Shown here: in pieces, positions 60,961-64,000 of the stretch
Layout: every line of letters begins with the position of its first letter
Position numbering within the stretch: position 1 is the stretch's first letter
Assembly: GCA_036365455.1 (NCBI GenBank)
Contig: JAWQUS010000017.1
Coordinates: 1,550,001-1,614,000 of the forward strand
DNA from: Macrosoma leucophasiata
Lineage: Eukaryota > Arthropoda > Insecta > Lepidoptera > Hedylidae
DNA: 64,000 bases
Direction of reading: 5' to 3'
Position numbers and translations under genes: made by a program
Notes under the pieces: generated by a model
The model's input: only the letters and a program-made list of their open reading frames with translations
What the model was told of the DNA's origin: nothing
Database searches by the model: none

Positions 60961-61910
60961 AGTAGAGTAGTACTACTCGTATGTTCAATGTAGTACTCGT
61001 AAACCGAAGTACAGCCTGGACATTTGATTGTTAATGCCTGTCATTCATCATAAAACAACTAACGTAGAAGATCTAAGCATTAGCATTAAATAATACTAAA
61101 TACTACGATTATTTACAACGAAATGTCTTTGTGTTTTTAGTTATAGTCATGGTTCGTCGATTGTCGGAATTTTCCACTGGAAAATACCTTTCTGACGTTG
61201 AGTTCTAAATAAATATTTGAACTTCAAGTTGTGCTTTCATAATATAATAAGACATTTATGGGTTTCTTAAACACATTTCTCCAAATTGGACAAAGCATAG
61301 TTATAAATGCGATGAAAAACTGACTTTAAATAATATTTTATAAAATCTATGATAAGATTTATCCATCAAGAAATATTGCACTTCGACTTTAGTAACGAGA
61401 TTTCGGCTAATTTCGGGTCTGTAGAGCGTTATCTCTTTCGCACATTACCTATGTGACGTCTGTCGACCACTTTGAGTTTTGATCAATACTGGGATATCAG
61501 TGCTTACGTAGGCAGTGTGCAGCAGAGATAACGCTCTACGAAGTCGAAACTACCCGATTATCTCTTTCGTAGGCTCGATGTGAGATATTTCTTGCTGTGT
61601 ACTGTAGGTACTTGTGTGTTTATCAACAAGAGTGTGACTTAACGAGACTACTCAGAGTCAGATAAATATTAATGTTCAAATAAATAGAAAACTTCTTCTT
61701 TCTTTCAAAATATAGGAAATAATTCCATTTCTTAATTTAAATAAGCAAGAATATTCCCTTCAGCGCATCCATATCACATGAGTCGTTGATAAAAAATACA
61801 CGACTCTGAGTTTGTCCCTAAATATTCTAAATCTATGACCACAATAAGTGCACTTTAAATATATAATGCTTCCTTCGTATATCGATGGGTGAATATAATA
61901 TAATGCGTGT
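60961..61910. other. Region between the LIM gene stop and the MITE at 60960
   Basis: Presumed LIM 3' UTR plus flank. An inverted pair TAGAGCGTTATCTCT and AGAGATAACGCTCTA (about 61425 and 61526) suggests another small palindromic element. No exon seen. Confidence 0.4.
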
Positions 61911-61985
61911 TTAGGCGCATTTGCCGCAAATAGGTTTGTTGTCCATCACGGAGAACGTCGAGTCGGTCACTGGTTGTCTGCATTT
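61911..61985 (-). CDS. LIM gene last exon with stop
   Basis: Acceptor TACATTCCAG; KCRQPVTDSTFSVMDNKPIC then GKCA and TAA. Completes the final LIM domain. Confidence 0.85.
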   Translation of the reverse strand, partial: KCRQPVTDSTFSVMDNKPICGKCA

Positions 61986-63707
61986 CTGGAATGTAGAAAG
62001 AATAATTTAGTGAATATTTAAATATACGTATATTTTATTTGAATTTGCTCATCTTCTGCGGGAGGAACCGCTGAATAGACCGCTTGTGTAGTTTGTCCGC
62101 TTTTTTTTACACCATTATAAATCATACAACACGGCGAGCCCGATCAAAAATAGTCCGTTGTCCTATGGTGCCATCTAGTGGAATTTACGAGTATGTACCA
62201 CATGTCAGGCTTGAACGGTGAAAAATAACGCGTTAAATCGCACTTATGAAGTTTTTTCAGTGGATTCCGGCCCGCGCAGCGCTATTAAAGAACTATAGCC
62301 ACTACACCGTATCATACCATGACCGAGCTAGGACCGTATCAAGTGCGAAAACTAACGATACGGACTACTATGCCTACTAGAACGTATCAATAGCGTTTCA
62401 TACCTACATGCGTTACGGCTTATCACCGGAGCGTGTATCGGCACCAGCAAAATCAGTGGTGTAAAGGAAAAAGGGGTTAAATCAAACGCTTTTCCTTTTT
62501 CCTTGACATCGCACAAATATTCTCGGCGACAATTCTTGACGCTCCGTGTATGGTACGCGACGTTGTCAGACGATGAAAAGGTCTTGTGGGCATTGTCTCA
62601 TACTTTTCAAAGCAAACAATTTTTTTTGCCTGACACCCTCCTAGTTCGGTCATATGATACGTTGTATTGGGAAAAAATCCTTAATTCGTTATAATCCGAA
62701 GTGAATACTTGGATTGATATTCTCGTAGTATAATAAGTTAGTACCTTGCAAGTAAAGCACTCGCGGTGCCACTTGGCGTCGAGCGCGATGATGGCCTTAT
62801 CGACGATGGGCTTGGCGCAGCCCGCGCACCGCGCCGCGAACTTGTCCGCGTAGCACGCCGAGCAGAATGGCCGACCGGCCTGAGAAAAAAAAAAAACATC
62901 TTTATTAGCTTTCGCGTACTTGTTAAAATATAGTTGACTGATCTCGCGAATATGAAACTAATATTATTTTTAAAATCAATTCAACGTTTCGGTAGCTTTT
63001 CTGCGTCCGTGGTCCGGAGCAAACTAATGCGATATTTATCTGACAGGAGTTTGAAAATTATTTACAGCTACGTCCATCGATTTCTTGTACTACAAGGAAG
63101 ATAGGTGCTCTTTTCGAGTAATAGGAACCTCGAAGGGAGTATAAAGTACAAAGGACTAGGTTTGCAGTAGACATTGAATGCACGGATAAACATCTTGAGT
63201 GTACCAGAAATCTCAGCGCATACTTGGAACCAATATTAAGAACATAAAGTTTGGACGTCATGTTCTGGGTTACTGGTTAGAAGCTGAACGATTTGCTCTT
63301 TTGCAAATCCTCCACATTCAATTCAATTCAATCACCATGGTGGAACTCGTTTGTTTCTTATTAATCCTTAGATTAATTCCCGCTCGCAATGAGGCACTAT
63401 GGATAACATTTGGTATTATATCCAGTCACCTCGCCAGGTCACAATACTATCGACAAAAAGAAATTAAGAAGAACAATATCTCCCTTTTCGTTCTTAATTT
63501 CGAAACAATAATAATTTCCAATTCCAGAATTATGCACCCAACAACCATTTTGCAACCATAATGAAAAAAAGACATAAATAATAAAAGAGAATGGTTGTGG
63601 TAAGTATGTACCTGTTCCATAAATCCACCGCCGCCGAGTTCCTTCCTGCAGCCGCCGCACACGAAGTGGTGAGCGTGCCACGATACACCCAGCGCTTGGA
63701 TCACGCG
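61911..63707 (-). CDS. LIM-domain protein, 3' part (three exons; 5' end beyond window)
   Basis: Exons 63707-63612, 62879-62745 and 61985-61911, all phase 0, with GT-AG sites. The protein shows the second half of one LIM domain (SWHAHHFVCGGCRKEL, RPFCSACYADKF) and then a complete LIM domain: RCAGC, KWHRECFTCKKC, ICGKC, ending in A-stop. The spacing C-x2-C, H-x2-C, C-x2-C, C-x2-C gives two zinc sites. The FAARCAGC-KPI and short end after the last LIM match small LIM-only proteins of insects (the fly CG31624/CG31988 group, near paxillin/leupaxin), known protein-protein adaptors. The name is inference from this motif order. The gene is convergent with the 16-exon gene. Confidence 0.85.
61990..62740. 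other. LIM gene intron
   Basis: No exon supported. The open frame at 62503-62694 has no family feature. Confidence 0.4.
62745..62879 (-). CDS. LIM gene middle exon
   Basis: Acceptor TTTTTTTCTCAG, donor AAG|GTACTA. 45 codons from AGRPFCSAC to HRECFTCK; GC-rich third positions, unlike the AT-rich surroundings. Confidence 0.9.
63612..63707 (-). CDS. LIM gene exon (partial LIM domain)
   Basis: Acceptor TTTTGATTGCAG, donor CAG|GTACAT. 32 codons, RVIQALGVSWHAHHFVCGGC then RKELGGGGFMEQ. Confidence 0.9.
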
Positions 63708-63742
63708 CTGCAATCAAAATAATTTACATGTTATTGAAAATA

Positions 63743-64000
63743 TTTTATTTTTAAAGAAAAATGGAAAGAAAAATTTGACTTCAGGCGAGACTCGAACTCG
63801 CGACCTACTGGGAATCTAGTCCAGCCGCTCTTCCAATTGAGCTACTGAAGCCCTGTCCGATTTGTCAAATCTTTCCTTCACATCTATTGCATTGCTTTAT
63901 GGTAGCAGCAGCGCCATCTATTACCAACTATGCTAGTTAGGCGACCGATATAATAGACTTTTCAGTTTATTGAATATCGTAAAGAAGTCGCTTTTACCCT
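63743..64000 (-). mobile_element. tRNA-like retroposon (copy T9), cut by window edge
   Basis: AAAAATGGAAAGAAAAATTTG, tRNA-like part 63776-63852, GCGCCATCTATTACCAAC and the GTCGCTTTTACCCT block. It lies in the LIM gene intron, 36 bp beyond the acceptor of exon 63707. Confidence 0.75.

Noticed and set aside
63199..63561. 120-aa plus-strand frame near the LIM exons
   Set aside because: It has no recognisable domain or splice support and lies in an intron of the LIM gene.
16060..63852. Nine tRNA-like sequences as functional tRNA genes
   Set aside because: They carry an A-C mismatch in the anticodon stem, a short variable loop despite a serine-type AGA, are embedded in repeat units with target duplications, and vary between copies.
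1..64000. CRISPR arrays, operons, bacterial promoters or riboswitches
   Set aside because: The sequence is eukaryotic with spliced genes; the only regular short repeat is the minisatellite at 43421-44890, which has no spacers.

Overview
The window looks like insect nuclear DNA, most probably a moth or butterfly (Lepidoptera). The evidence is short coding exons with GT-AG introns in an AT-rich background and a dense load of elements typical of lepidopteran genomes: a CR1/Jockey-type LINE, an R4/Dong-type LINE with a restriction-like endonuclease, RTE tails, mariner, copia, tRNA- and 5S-rRNA-derived SINEs, and many TA- or 8-bp-TSD MITEs. Most long open frames belong to transposons. The host genes are spread thinly as small exons, and I rebuilt them by matching splice sites and codon phase.

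Three host genes are visible. (1) Minus strand, about 1-5700: the 5' part of a CCDC92/CCDC74-type coiled-coil gene, starting at 5700 and running off the left edge. Its diagnostic coiled-coil exon (3831-3996) is followed in the intron by two decayed tandem copies. (2) Plus strand, 21313 to about 60159: one gene of about 16 exons and about 580 codons, with every exon junction in phase. It encodes a hydrophilic, coiled-coil, then Ser/Arg/Lys/Pro-rich protein that I cannot name with confidence; centrosomal CP110 is a weak guess. Its introns hold most of the transposons. (3) Minus strand, 63707 to 61911: the 3' end of a small LIM-domain gene related to the fly LIM-only/paxillin-like proteins, convergent with gene 2 and entering from beyond the right edge.

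Region by region: 1-5.7 kb is gene 1. 5.7-6.7 kb is its upstream region. 6.7-11.6 kb is a nearly complete two-ORF LINE. 11.6-21 kb is a repeat graveyard (SINEs, RTE tails, tRNA-like repeats, an R4-like LINE broken by a tRNA-like dimer and half a mariner). 21-36 kb holds exons 1-7, with a copia element in intron 4 whose LTRs are identical. 37-41 kb is a second LINE split by a 1.3-kb mariner. 41-46.7 kb holds exons 8-12, with a roughly 33-copy minisatellite that repeats the exon 9 splice donor. 47-51 kb is a LINE tail and a 2.24-kb element with 0.41-kb inverted repeats carrying its own spliced gene. 52-60 kb holds exons 14-16, palindromic MITEs, a GGT-rich array and a third LINE. 60-64 kb is MITEs and the LIM gene.

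The points most worth a second look are the splice-donor minisatellite, the tRNA-like repeat family (nine copies, seven dispersed and two in a dimer, one abutting a splice acceptor and one a splice donor), the long-TIR element with cargo, and the CCDC92-type exon triplication.
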